Shown here: in pieces, positions 18,015-26,923 of the stretch
Layout: the number at the start of each line of letters is the position of its first letter
How positions within the stretch are numbered: the stretch's first letter is position 1
DNA from: Fodinicurvata sp. EGI_FJ10296
GTDB taxonomy: Bacteria > Pseudomonadota > Alphaproteobacteria > DSM-16000 > Inquilinaceae
DNA: 64,000 nt
Assembly (NCBI RefSeq): GCF_040712075.1
Contig: NZ_JBFCVL010000009.1
Location: 124,001 to 188,000, forward strand
Reading direction: 5' to 3'
The notes under the pieces: model-generated
Told to the model about the DNA's origin: nothing
Database searches by the model: none
Seen by the model: the letters and a program-made list of their open reading frames with translations, nothing else
Program-made: the position numbers and the translations under genes

Positions 18015-19277
18015 TCACGCGTTCTGCCGGTTCGGTGCGCGGTGGTAGATCGCGCCCGTCATCGGCTTGGGCACGCCGGTCGTGCCCGGGAACGAGAGCG
18101 GCAGGCAGCGGGCGGCCCGGACGGCCAGGTACCCGAAGGCCTGGGCTTCCAGTGCATCGCCGTCCCAATCGACGGCCTCGACCGGTTGAACCAGCGCATT
18201 CGTCGACACCTGCAGGCCGTCCATCATGACGGGATTATGCCGTCCGCCGCCGGTGACCAGCCAGCGGGACGGCGGGCGCGGCAAATGCGCGATCGCGGCC
18301 TGGGCGGCGGCAATCGTGAACGCTGTCAGCGTGGCGGCGCCGTCCTGGACGGACAGAGCGTCGAGCCCCACGAACGTAAAGGCGTTGCGATCCAGGCTTT
18401 TCGGTGGCTTCTTCGCAAAGTAGGGTTCAGCCAGCCAGGTCTCGATCATGTCGTGGTGAACCCGGCCACTGGCGGCCGTGCGGCCGTCGCGGTCGCACGG
18501 CGTGCCGGTGTGGCGCAGCATCCAGTCATCCAGCATGGCATTGCCCGGTCCGGTATCGAACGCCAGCAGGCTGTCGCCGTCGATATAGGTGACGTTCGCG
18601 ACCCCGCCGATGTTCAGGATGGCGACCGGGTGCGGCAGACCGGTCGCGAGCGCCCGGTGATAGGCCGGCGCGAGCGGCGCCCCCTGGCCGCCGGCGGCGA
18701 CATCGGCGGCGCGGAAATCGCTGACGACGTCGATACCCGTCCAGGCAGCCAGGCGATAGCCGTCACCGATCTGATAGGTCATTCCGGCGGCGGGATCGTG
18801 AAATATGGTATGACCGTGAAAGCCGATCAGGTCGATCCTGTCGCGGTCGAATCCGGTGTGATCCAGAAACGCTGAAATCGCCGCGCCATGGGCGTCGGTC
18901 ACATCCTGAGCCAGTTCGGCCAGGGAGTCGGCAGGCATGCGCCCACGCTTTGCGACCGCTTCGGCGAGCCGTTTGCGAAGGGACGGGTCATAGGCGACGG
19001 TCGTGAAGGGACCTGTCTCGACGGCGGATCGTCCGTCGGTGGACAACTGGGCGACGTCGATACCATCCATCGAAGTGCCGCTCATCAGCCCGATTACAGT
19101 CAGCTGCGCGGTTTGCGTGCCCGACGTTCGGTCACCGGATTCGATCGTGGCGGCGCCCGACGCCGGCCGCCCGGCCACTGTCGGCCCGAGCAGAATGGGG
19201 TCGGTTACCGATCGATGATGCGAACGGTCAGCGGCCGAGGAGCCCGGCTGCGAAGCGCTTGTCGGCGGAGCCCTCAT
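18015..19277 (-). CDS. anmK: Anhydro-N-acetylmuramic acid kinase
   Basis: A sugar kinase that opens 1,6-anhydro-MurNAc with ATP to form MurNAc-6-phosphate, the substrate of MurQ. The diagnostic blocks are IGLMSGTSMDGID at about residues 62-74, GFHGHTIFHDP, FDTGPGNAMLDDW and LVTGGGRHNP. The first ATG at 19277 makes 420 residues, about 50 more than typical; the extra N-terminus is low-complexity and a start nearer the MSGTSMDG motif (for example the GTG at residue 24) is possible. It leads the serine hydrolase gene and is oriented toward murQ. Confidence 0.93.
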   Translation of the reverse strand: MRAPPTSASQPGSSAADRSHHRSVTDPILLGPTVAGRPASGAATIESGDRTSGTQTAQLTVIGLMSGTSMDGIDVAQLSTDGRSAVETGPFTTVAYDPSLRKRLAEAVAKRGRMPADSLAELAQDVTDAHGAAISAFLDHTGFDRDRIDLIGFHGHTIFHDPAAGMTYQIGDGYRLAAWTGIDVVSDFRAADVAAGGQGAPLAPAYHRALATGLPHPVAILNIGGVANVTYIDGDSLLAFDTGPGNAMLDDWMLRHTGTPCDRDGRTAASGRVHHDMIETWLAEPYFAKKPPKSLDRNAFTFVGLDALSVQDGAATLTAFTIAAAQAAIAHLPRPPSRWLVTGGGRHNPVMMDGLQVSTNALVQPVEAVDWDGDALEAQAFGYLAVRAARCLPLSFPGTTGVPKPMTGAIYHRAPNRQNA

Positions 19278-19300
19278 CGCGGTTGCCCCCGGCTTTCACC

Positions 19301-19381
19301 CTATCGGTCCCCGGACTGGAATTCCGCGTGCACATACATGACGATCAGGACAAAGGCGACGATAATGACGTCAATAGGCAT
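19301..19381 (-). CDS. Possible 26-residue single-span membrane peptide
   Basis: An ATG-to-stop frame encodes a short hydrophobic peptide (MPIDVIIVAFVLIVMY, then a polar tail). The segment could be one membrane span. There is no good ribosome site and no recognisable family, so it may be chance. Confidence 0.25.
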   Translation of the reverse strand: MPIDVIIVAFVLIVMYVHAEFQSGDR

Positions 19382-19409
19382 GGCGCACCAATTTTCAAAG
19401 TCTATGAAA

Positions 19410-19429
19410 CGGCCCGCAGGAACGGGCCG
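19410..19429. terminator. GC-rich hairpin downstream of the 19523 gene
   Basis: CGGCCCG and CGGGCCG form a perfect 7-bp stem around a 6-base loop. On the minus strand it follows the hypothetical gene ending at 19523 and is succeeded by a short T-containing run, so it may be a weak terminator. Confidence 0.4.
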
Positions 19430-19522
19430 GCAAGTGTTGGGAACATGGCATCGCCAGTGTAATTCGTCCAGTTCGATGTTTGCACAGGGCCGAGCGCGGG
19501 CGGCCTGTCGAGGCCGCGAGGG

Positions 19523-20278
19523 TCAGCGCAGTTTCTCAAGGCTCTGCGTATCGGAACCATAGCTCCAGCTGCTTTGTGTGCAGAGGCTGCGCACATATTT
19601 CCGTGCCGCATTCGTGTTGAGACCCTTGCGCTCCGCGGTTGCCATCAAGCTCATGAAAGTCTGTTTTTCCGGCCAATAGCCCAGACTGATGGTCAGATTG
19701 TCACTCGTGCCGGAAATCGCGCAGGCGCCATGCGTCAGGCCTTCGCCGAGGGCAAAGGCGAATTCAGAGCGTGTTCCCAATGCGCCTTCCCACATGCCCG
19801 CCCGCCATGCGGAGTTGAGCTGGTTGTAGATGCCGCTGGAGACGGTCGATCTTGCTTCGCTGGAAAAAGTGCTTACGGCCATACCGCCGGCCTTCTTGGC
19901 ATTGCCGACATTCGTCTTTACCTGGTTGATCTGCTGAACGGTTGATCCGAACTGTCCGGCACTTGCCATGCTGCCGAATGCGCCGCCGAGATGCGCCATG
20001 ACGACCCCCTTGGCTTCCTTGATGATGATATCCCGGGTCGTCGTTGGTTTATTGATTATGACCCAGAAGCAAACGAAGCTGTCGTCCCAGCCGTCGGACG
20101 CCGGCACGAACCCGCCATTGTCATTGGAGAGAATGACCTTTTTCTTGTTGATCGCGCTGACGGACAGACCGTGAATCCGGCGCCACAGTTTGCCGTGACC
20201 CTGGGACTTCAGGCGCTGTTTCATTTCGTTGGCGATGATGAAGCGGATGATGCCGGCGGCAAGTTCTGGCGTCACAGT
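19523..20278 (-). CDS. Hypothetical protein, unrecognised
   Basis: About 251 residues if it starts at GTG 20278, which has AGGGA 8 bp upstream; an ATG at 20308 is the alternative but has no ribosome site. The N-terminal half mixes helical and beta text (TPELAAGIIRFIIANEMKQR, SDGWDDSFVCFWVIINK); the middle is glycine- and serine-rich (AHLGGAFGSMASAGQFGS), followed by an alanine-rich helix and a C-terminal part with SLCTQSSWSYGSD. There is no signal peptide. I recognise no family. It is divergent from choX and close to a class 3 lipase gene; any link is speculative. Confidence 0.6.
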   Translation of the reverse strand, partial: TVTPELAAGIIRFIIANEMKQRLKSQGHGKLWRRIHGLSVSAINKKKVILSNDNGGFVPASDGWDDSFVCFWVIINKPTTTRDIIIKEAKGVVMAHLGGAFGSMASAGQFGSTVQQINQVKTNVGNAKKAGGMAVSTFSSEARSTVSSGIYNQLNSAWRAGMWEGALGTRSEFAFALGEGLTHGACAISGTSDNLTISLGYWPEKQTFMSLMATAERKGLNTNAARKYVRSLCTQSSWSYGSDTQSLEKLR

Positions 20279-20566
20279 GGTTTCCCTGGTTGCGCGCGCG
20301 CGCGACATCCGATGCAGCGGGCGCGCTTGGCCGATATCCTGATGATAAGGATAAAAAGATGCAACCGCAACAGAAATACAACTTATGCGGAATATCCCGA
20401 TTCTGTCGCGGAAGGCGGAGGGTGGAAGCAATAGCGGCGGCTGGCAGATTTGCGCCGCGCGGTTGTCTTGGCGGCCGATTGTGCCAAACTGTATGTCCGG
20501 AGCGCGGGGCGTTGTTCCAATGCCGCGACCGCAACGACAACGACGAGACAACAAGGGATTTGCATC

Positions 20567-21532
20567 ATGCTGCGCAATACAGCCACGAGAGCCTGTCTAC
20601 TGGCCGGTGCCGCGACGGTCGTCATGGCCGCTGCTGTTGGTTCCGCAAACGCCGAAGGCGACCCGGAATCCTGCGAAAGCGTCGAGATCGCCAATGTCGG
20701 CTGGACCGATATCACGGCGACAACCGGCGTTGCCGAGGTCCTTCTGGCGGGGCTGGGATACCAACCGGAAGTGACGGTTGCCTCGGTGCCGATCACCTTC
20801 GAAGGGCTGGCGCGCGGCGATATCGATTTCTTCCTCGGCCTCTGGATGCCGACCATGGACGGTATGATCGAGCAGCATCTGGAGGCCGAGCGCATCGAAC
20901 AGATGGGCGCCAATCTGGAGGGTGCGAAATACACGCTGGCGGTGACGCAAGGCGCCTATGAGGCCGGTCTGACGAGCTTTGGCGACATTGCCGATCACGC
21001 CGACCTCGTCGGGGAGCAGATCTTCGGCATCGAACCTGGCAATGACGGCAATCTGCTGATCGAAGGAATGATCGCGGAAGACGCGTTCGGGCTGTCCGAC
21101 TTTACCCTCGTCGAATCCAGCGAGCAGGGTATGCTGATCGAGGTCCAGCGCCGGGCCGATCGAGGCGAAGAGTCGGTCTTTCTGGGGTGGGAGCCCCATC
21201 CGATGAACCGTACGCTGGACATGGAATACCTTACCGGCGGTGAAGACTGGTTCGGCCCCGACCTCGGCGGCGCCACCATTTACACGCTTGCTCGCACCGG
21301 TCTGGCCGATGACTGCCCGAACATTTACCGGTTGCTCGAAAATCTTCAGTTCACGCTCGAAATGGAAAACGAGCTGATGGCCTATATCCTCGATGACGGT
21401 ATGGAAGGCGACGAGGCAGCGGAGCTGATGCTGACGAACGATGCGTCGCCGCTTGAGGGCTGGCTCGATGGTGTGACGACGATTGACGGCGGCGACGGCG
21501 AGGCAGCCGTGCGCGACCATCTGGGCCTCTGA
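20567..21532 (+). CDS. choX: Choline ABC transporter substrate-binding protein
   Basis: A 321-residue periplasmic binding protein with a signal peptide (cleavage after SANA, about residue 29). It aligns with Sinorhizobium ChoX at a constant offset of three: ligand-box residues Trp46 and Asp48 (GWTD), Trp93 (LWMPTM), Tyr122, Asn159 and Trp208 (GWEPHP) correspond to known choline contacts Trp43, Asp45, Trp90, Tyr119, Asn156 and Trp205. That points to choline rather than proline betaine. ATG 20567 has AAGGGA upstream. The permease and ATPase genes are not adjacent, so it is an orphan binding protein here; betB lies 1.3 kb downstream. Confidence 0.88.
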   Translation: MLRNTATRACLLAGAATVVMAAAVGSANAEGDPESCESVEIANVGWTDITATTGVAEVLLAGLGYQPEVTVASVPITFEGLARGDIDFFLGLWMPTMDGMIEQHLEAERIEQMGANLEGAKYTLAVTQGAYEAGLTSFGDIADHADLVGEQIFGIEPGNDGNLLIEGMIAEDAFGLSDFTLVESSEQGMLIEVQRRADRGEESVFLGWEPHPMNRTLDMEYLTGGEDWFGPDLGGATIYTLARTGLADDCPNIYRLLENLQFTLEMENELMAYILDDGMEGDEAAELMLTNDASPLEGWLDGVTTIDGGDGEAAVRDHLGL

Positions 21533-21553
21533 CCCTGATTCCGGGATACTGAT

Positions 21554-21581
21554 GCCGGTCGGGACCGCGTTCCCGACCGGC
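21554..21581. terminator. Bidirectional hairpin between choX and the lipase gene
   Basis: GCCGGTCGGGA and TCCCGACCGGC form a perfect 11-bp stem with a 6-base loop, placed between two convergent stop codons. There is no U-run on either side, but position and strength fit a shared terminator. Confidence 0.7.
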
Positions 21582-21606
21582 TCCGGATGGTTCCGGGGCA
21601 GCCCGA

Positions 21607-22332
21607 TCAGGCAGCCTGAAGTGCCTGATCGAAGGTGCGGGCGCCCCAGTTCGTCTTGCGAAGCGCGTTGATGACGCGGTCCTGCGAGTGCTGACCGAAC
21701 AGGTTGAAGCCGTCGCGCGGCAGCTTCACGACTTTGCCGACGGCGCGGCTGCTCTTGCTGACCGGATCGAACGCCATGTTGAAATTGATGATCGCGTTTT
21801 CGGCCCGGTCCAGGCTGTCGGCGGTCACGTTGACGGTGGGGCCGTGGATCATCCCGCCCCTGAGCATCTTGTGAACGGATGGGGCGTTGAAAACACAGGC
21901 CGGCAAGCCGTGACTGACGCCGGCGATGACGGCAAGGGCCCCGCCAAGGCTATGGCCGGTTAGCAGGATCGACTTGCCGCCGCCGATTTCGCGGGCCTGC
22001 GCTATGATCGTGTCGACATGCGGCAGGCTGGCCGGCGCGCCTTCGACGGCCCAGAGTGCGACATCGGTCTTGAGATTCTGGCCGCCGACCATGCGCCCCT
22101 CCTGCCCCTCGTTGGCGACGGTACCGCGCAGAGCCACGACGAGGGTGGAATCGTTCGGGCGTTCGTATATGGCACCAAGGAATCCGGCTTCGATCGCTTC
22201 CCAGGCGAGGACGGTCTGATAACCATTCGGCGCGGTCTGGTGGCCTTGCGTTGCTGGTGTCGAGCCTCTTGTCCGATAGAGGTTGTAGACAACATTTGAC
22301 GACACCGCGAGGTCCATGATTGTTGCCGGCAT
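21607..22332 (-). CDS. Class 3 lipase-like alpha/beta hydrolase
   Basis: A 241-residue protein with the nucleophile elbow GHSLGG (LLTGHSLGGALAVIAG) and an upstream LVVALRGTVA segment typical of the oxyanion region of Lipase_3 enzymes. The C-terminal part (NINFNMAFDPVSKSSRAVG, GFNLFGQHSQDRVINAL) probably carries the Asp and His of the triad. No signal peptide is seen, so it is likely intracellular. Substrate is unknown. It converges with choX across a strong hairpin. Confidence 0.82.
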   Translation of the reverse strand: MPATIMDLAVSSNVVYNLYRTRGSTPATQGHQTAPNGYQTVLAWEAIEAGFLGAIYERPNDSTLVVALRGTVANEGQEGRMVGGQNLKTDVALWAVEGAPASLPHVDTIIAQAREIGGGKSILLTGHSLGGALAVIAGVSHGLPACVFNAPSVHKMLRGGMIHGPTVNVTADSLDRAENAIINFNMAFDPVSKSSRAVGKVVKLPRDGFNLFGQHSQDRVINALRKTNWGARTFDQALQAA

Positions 22333-22786
22333 TTGATCTTTCTGCTCCCACCTTTGTTACCTATGTTGGACTATGACATCCGTGTGAAGAAGTTCAACAT
22401 TCGGGGCGGATTTCGCAGAAATTTTCAGTACAGTCCCCACAGCGCATAGTCAGTCTCGGGGCAATGTCTCTGCGAAACGGTAAACGGACAATTGTCGGTC
22501 GTGCCGGACCGTCTTGGGCGTCTGCCCTTGGGCGCTTGGCGGTTCAGCTCCATATGGTGAAGCTGTTGATTACGGAGTCGAGGAGCGCTCAAGCCTTGGC
22601 AGTGCCGATGGCGCTTGAACGTGAGACGATGGCCCGCTAAGACCGGACCAACATGTCCGGCGTCGATTGGCGCAGCGCGTTGCGATGCCCACCGAAATTC
22701 CTCCTTTGGAGTACCCCACTGGAGCACCCCGATCTGAGCATATTGGGGAACGGGAATCGGGCGCAGGACCTTGTATTGGAGGATGT
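22333..22786. other. 454-bp intergenic region upstream of betB
   Basis: No frame here has both a ribosome site and recognisable family text. The stretch lies between divergent lipase and betB starts and should contain both promoters. A strong ribosome site (GGAGG at 22778-22782) serves betB. I see no convincing operator or small RNA. Confidence 0.5.
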
Positions 22787-24253
22787 ATGACCGAGATCCC
22801 AAAACGTGGCCACTTCATCGGCGGCCAGGAGCGCGTTCCGGACGGCGCGCAGACATTCGAAACCCGGAATCCGGCGACCGGCGCGGTGTTGGCCACCGTG
22901 ACCGAAGCCGACGGCGCGATCGTCGATCAGGCCGTGGCCGATGCCCAACGGGGCTTTCTGGAATGGTCGGCGCTTTCCGGCGCCGAGCGCGGGCGGCGGT
23001 TGTGGCAAGCGTCACGGATTGTCAGGGACCGGCGCGACAAGTTGGCCCGGCTCGAAGTTCAGGATACCGGCAAGCCGATCGCCGAAGCCCCCGAGGCCGA
23101 TATCGACAGCTGCGCGGATTGCATCGAATATTTCGCCGGGGCGGCCAGCAAGATCGAAGGCCGGCATATGGATCTGGGCGGCGACTTCGCCTATACGCGC
23201 CGGGAACCGCTAGGCGTTTGCGCGGGCATCGGGGCCTGGAACTATCCGATCCAGATCGCCGGCTGGAAATCGGCGCCGGCTCTCGCGGCCGGCAATGCGA
23301 TGGTCTACAAGCCGTCGGAAATGACGCCGCTGACCACTCTGGAGCTGGCGAATATCTACATTGAGGCGGGCGTGCCGGCCGGTGTGTTCAACGTCGTACA
23401 GGGGACTGGCGCTGTCGGCAGTGCCCTAGCCAGCCATCCTGGAATCGCCAAGGTTTCGTTCACCGGATCGGTCCCAACCGGCCGGCGCGTCATGGCGGAT
23501 GCCGCAGAAACGCTCAAGGACGTGACGATGGAACTGGGCGGCAAATCGCCGCTGATCGTCTTCGACGATGCCTCGATCGAGGATGCCGTCAACGCGTCGA
23601 TGCTGGCGAATTTCTATACCCAGGGTGAAATCTGCACCAACGGGACCCGCGTCTTCCTTCAGGAGGGCATCGCCGACGCCTTCCTGGAACGGCTGCTGGA
23701 AAAGACCGCGCGCCTCAGGATAGGCGATCCCGGCGACCCGGAAACCGACATCGGGTCGCTTATCAGCCCGACGCATATGGGCAAGGTGCTCGATTTCATC
23801 AATGGCGGTGTCGCGGCGGGCGCAAAGCTTCTCTGCGGCGGCAAACAGGTGACGACGCCGCCGCTCGACAAGGGCAGCTTTGTCGAGCCGACCGTGTTCG
23901 ACGGCTGCACCGACGACATGCATCTGGTCCGCGAGGAAATATTCGGGCCGGTCATGTCGGTGCTGCGCTTTTCCGACGAAGCCGAGGTCGTGCGGCGCGC
24001 CAACGGTACCGATTTCGGTCTGGCGGCCGGGGTCTTCACGGCGAACATCCAGCGTGGCCATCGCATGGCTGCCGCACTCAAGACCGGGACCTGCTGGATC
24101 AACAGCTACAATCTGACACCGATCGAGATGCCGGTGGGCGGGGTGAAGCAATCCGGGATCGGCCGCGAGAATTCGATGGTCGCGATCGACCACTATACAC
24201 AGCTCAAAAGCGTCTATGTCGCTATGGGGCCGGTCGAGACACCGTATCGCTAA
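22787..24253 (+). CDS. betB: Betaine aldehyde dehydrogenase
   Basis: A 488-residue NAD-dependent aldehyde dehydrogenase that oxidises betaine aldehyde to glycine betaine. Visible motifs: active-site cysteine in TQGEICTNGTRVF, general-base glutamate in VTMELGGKSP, and the nucleotide-site text FTGSVPTGRRVM. The EICTNGTR version and the C-terminal INSYNLTPIEMPVGGVKQSGIGRENS are characteristic of BetB. ATG 22787 has GGAGG 4 bp upstream. Neighbouring choX supports choline use or osmoprotection; no betA or betI is present in the window. The ALDH7 gene follows 57 bp downstream. Confidence 0.9.
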   Translation: MTEIPKRGHFIGGQERVPDGAQTFETRNPATGAVLATVTEADGAIVDQAVADAQRGFLEWSALSGAERGRRLWQASRIVRDRRDKLARLEVQDTGKPIAEAPEADIDSCADCIEYFAGAASKIEGRHMDLGGDFAYTRREPLGVCAGIGAWNYPIQIAGWKSAPALAAGNAMVYKPSEMTPLTTLELANIYIEAGVPAGVFNVVQGTGAVGSALASHPGIAKVSFTGSVPTGRRVMADAAETLKDVTMELGGKSPLIVFDDASIEDAVNASMLANFYTQGEICTNGTRVFLQEGIADAFLERLLEKTARLRIGDPGDPETDIGSLISPTHMGKVLDFINGGVAAGAKLLCGGKQVTTPPLDKGSFVEPTVFDGCTDDMHLVREEIFGPVMSVLRFSDEAEVVRRANGTDFGLAAGVFTANIQRGHRMAAALKTGTCWINSYNLTPIEMPVGGVKQSGIGRENSMVAIDHYTQLKSVYVAMGPVETPYR

Positions 24254-24310
24254 CCCGCATATCGGGCACCGACAAGAAACGCCGAGTGAAGAACAGGGGA
24301 CAGGCAGAAG

Positions 24311-25825
24311 ATGGGAATCGAGCGTATATTGACGTCATTGGGCGTGGACGTTGCCACGCGCCGCGCCGCGCCGGGTTCGGCGGCACCGGTCACGGTCCGG
24401 TCGCCGATCGACGGATCGGAACTGGCGACCCTGGCAGGGCAGACAACCGCCGACTGCGACCGCGCCATCGCCAATGCCGTTACGGCCTTTTCATCCTGGC
24501 GCGCGGTTCCCGCTCCCCGGCGTGGCGAACTGGTGCGCCTTCTCGGCCAGGAACTGCGTGACCACAAGGAAGAACTGGGCACGCTCGTCACCTACGAGAA
24601 CGGAAAGATCTATCAGGAAGGGCTGGGCGAAGTTCAGGAGATGATCGACATCTGCGACTTCGCTGTCGGTCTGTCACGCCAGCTCTACGGTCTGACCATC
24701 GCATCCGAACGGCCCGGCCATTCGATGCGCGAGACATGGCATCCCCTCGGCCCGATCGGCATCATCACGGCGTTCAATTTTCCGGTTGCCGTCTGGTCGT
24801 GGAACACGGCCATCGCGCTCGTCTGCGGCGATCCGGTCGTCTGGAAGCCGTCGGAGAAGACACCGCTGACAGCGCTGGCCTGCGAGGCGCTGCTGCGCCG
24901 CGCCATGATGCGCCTGGGCGGCGATGCGCCCGACGGTTTGCTGAGCGTCCTGATTGGCGGCGCCGATCTGGGCGAACGACTGGCTGACAGCCCGGCACTG
25001 CCGCTGATCTCCGCAACCGGTTCGACCCGCATGGGCCGGGCGGTGGCGCCGCGCGTCGCCGGTCGTCTGGGCCGCACGGTGCTGGAACTCGGTGGCAACA
25101 ACGCCATGATCGTTACGCCCAGCGCGGATATCGACATGGCCGTGCGGGGTATCGTGTTCGGTGCGGTCGGCACCGCCGGCCAGCGCTGTACGTCGCTCAG
25201 ACGCCTGATCGTTCACGACGATGTTTATGACGTCCTGTTGCCAAAACTGATTGCTGCCTATCGGTCCATCCGGATCGGCGATCCGCGGATGGCCGAGACG
25301 CTGGTCGGGCCGCTGATCGACCAGTCGGCCGCCGATGCCATGGACAAGGCGTTGCAGCAGGCGGCGGCCGAGGGCGGGGTCGTGCACGGCGGCGGGCCGG
25401 CCGACGACGTTCCGGCCGGTGGCGTCTATCGCCGCCCCGCTCTGGTCGAAATGCCGGAACAGAACGCTCTTGTCCGCGACGAGACCTTTGCCCCGATCCT
25501 TTATGTACTGCGTTATCGCGATTGGGAAACTGCGCTTCATCTGCAGAACGACGTGCCCCAGGGGCTGTCGTCCTGCGTGTTCACCACGGATGTGCGGGAA
25601 GCCGAATCCTTCCTTTCACCGACCGGCAGCGACACCGGGCTGGCGAATGTGAATATCGGTCCGTCCGGCGCCGAGATCGGCGGCGCATTCGGCGGCGAGA
25701 AGGACACCGGCGGCGGCCGCGAAAGTGGCTCGGACGCCTGGAAGGCCTATATGCGCCGCCAGACCGCAACCATCAATTACAGCCGGGAACTGCCCTTGGC
25801 CCAGGGTGTGCGGTTCGACTTCTGA
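24311..25825 (+). CDS. ALDH7-family semialdehyde dehydrogenase (AmaB/antiquitin-like)
   Basis: The 504-residue protein carries ALDH7 hallmarks: ENGKIYQEGLGEVQEMIDICDFAVGLSRQLYG, catalytic cysteine in GTAGQRCTSLRRL, glutamate in VLELGGNNAMI, and the C-terminal GGAFGGEKDTGGGRESGSDAWKAYMRRQT. Members oxidise 2-aminoadipate 6-semialdehyde in lysine catabolism and can also act on betaine aldehyde. The gene company fits either: davAB lies in the window, and betB sits 57 bp upstream. ATG 24311 is preceded by AGGCAGAAG. Confidence 0.87.
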   Translation: MGIERILTSLGVDVATRRAAPGSAAPVTVRSPIDGSELATLAGQTTADCDRAIANAVTAFSSWRAVPAPRRGELVRLLGQELRDHKEELGTLVTYENGKIYQEGLGEVQEMIDICDFAVGLSRQLYGLTIASERPGHSMRETWHPLGPIGIITAFNFPVAVWSWNTAIALVCGDPVVWKPSEKTPLTALACEALLRRAMMRLGGDAPDGLLSVLIGGADLGERLADSPALPLISATGSTRMGRAVAPRVAGRLGRTVLELGGNNAMIVTPSADIDMAVRGIVFGAVGTAGQRCTSLRRLIVHDDVYDVLLPKLIAAYRSIRIGDPRMAETLVGPLIDQSAADAMDKALQQAAAEGGVVHGGGPADDVPAGGVYRRPALVEMPEQNALVRDETFAPILYVLRYRDWETALHLQNDVPQGLSSCVFTTDVREAESFLSPTGSDTGLANVNIGPSGAEIGGAFGGEKDTGGGRESGSDAWKAYMRRQTATINYSRELPLAQGVRFDF

Positions 25826-26040
25826 GGCGGGCCGACGCACTGTCAACGCTCTACCGGAACGTGTATATCCCGGACGGCGCCTCCGCGCCTCCGGGGCCGG
25901 GTTGAAGGATTGACGTTGCCGCCGATCGTGGTTCGGGATCGACCGTTGCCTTGCACTTTAACTGGCAGAGTCGCACAGTCTCCTGCGCCTTCGCCCCTGC
26001 GGTGCCGGCACCGCATCTTCGCTATAGCCTCGGAGGGGTC

Positions 26041-26637
26041 ATGACCGGGACGACTGTATTCCTGCCCAAGCATATCATGCGACTCTGCGCGATCGGAACG
26101 CTTCTGCAGGAGGGCCAAATGACCTATCGCGCGCTTGCGGAATCCGTGCGCGATTTCTCGGCCCATCTGGTGGGGCCGTCGCTTGATCTGATGGGGTCGT
26201 CGATGGAGGTCCTGCGCTACGAGGGGCTGATTGCCACCGTCGGCCAGACGGATCTGCAATCGCCGTCCAATGCGGAGTCCCTGCTGCATGTGACCGCTCA
26301 TGGCACGGATGAGTTCGTCAACCTGATGACGACGCCGACCGAATTGACGGTCGGTGATCAGACCAAGCTCGTGATTACGCTGAAAGTACGTTTCCTTCAT
26401 CTGCTGCCGCCGGAAACCCGGAGCCGGCAGGCCGAGGAACTGGCTGACCACTACGAGGGCGCGCTGACGCGCCTCAGAACACTGAACGGTCTGTACGAGC
26501 GGGAGCCGGGTCACCTTTCGGATTGGCTGGCGCATGATATCGCGCAGATGGAACGGCGGCTGGACTGGTTCCGGGCGTTGGCCGACAGCGTGGCGGGCGA
26601 CAGGTCAGCAGCCGCCACGGATCGCGACGGTTCATGA
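26041..26637 (+). CDS. PadR-like winged-helix transcriptional regulator (tentative)
   Basis: About 198 residues from ATG 26041, which has GGAGGGG upstream. The N-terminal 90 residues read like a winged helix (HIMRLCAIGTLLQEGQMTYRALAESVRDF ... SSMEVLRYEGLIATVG), and the C-terminal half has a helical PadR/Vir_act_alpha_C-like region (DHYEGALTRLRTLNGLYEREPGHLSDWLAHDIAQMERRLDWF). The C-terminal pattern is the stronger support. Four bases separate its stop from a 45-residue membrane protein gene, suggesting coupling. Confidence 0.65.
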   Translation: MTGTTVFLPKHIMRLCAIGTLLQEGQMTYRALAESVRDFSAHLVGPSLDLMGSSMEVLRYEGLIATVGQTDLQSPSNAESLLHVTAHGTDEFVNLMTTPTELTVGDQTKLVITLKVRFLHLLPPETRSRQAEELADHYEGALTRLRTLNGLYEREPGHLSDWLAHDIAQMERRLDWFRALADSVAGDRSAAATDRDGS

Positions 26638-26641
26638 CGTC

Positions 26642-26779
26642 ATGATCCTCCAGATCGTCCTGATCGTGGCGCTGATCGCCGTCCTGTTCCCGAAATTCCG
26701 GCGCCGGTTGAAGGGCTTTACCGGTCTGGTCTTCGCCGCCGTGCTGCTTTTCATCTTTGTGGCCACGCTCGCGCAATAA
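26642..26779 (+). CDS. 45-residue two-span membrane protein
   Basis: Almost wholly hydrophobic: one span (ILQIVLIVALIAVLF), a basic loop (KFRRRLKG), then a second span (LVFAAVLLFIFVATLA). It begins 4 bp after the winged-helix gene stop, so translation is probably coupled. Family unknown. Confidence 0.6.
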   Translation: MILQIVLIVALIAVLFPKFRRRLKGFTGLVFAAVLLFIFVATLAQ

Positions 26780-26923
26780 GGCGCCCCGTTCCCGTTCCCG
26801 TCAGCCGCCGCGCGGGCGATGGACTCAAGAATCCAAATGCGTTAGGTTGTCTCCCATTAATACAACTTAAACGAACGGAAACCATGATAGCGGTTGGCTC
26901 AGCCATCCCTGAAAGGAGATTCT

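Noticed and set aside
22425-22802. Minus-strand frame in the gap before betB, possibly a gene remnant
   Set aside because: No family text and no ribosome site; part of it is antisense to the betB leader.
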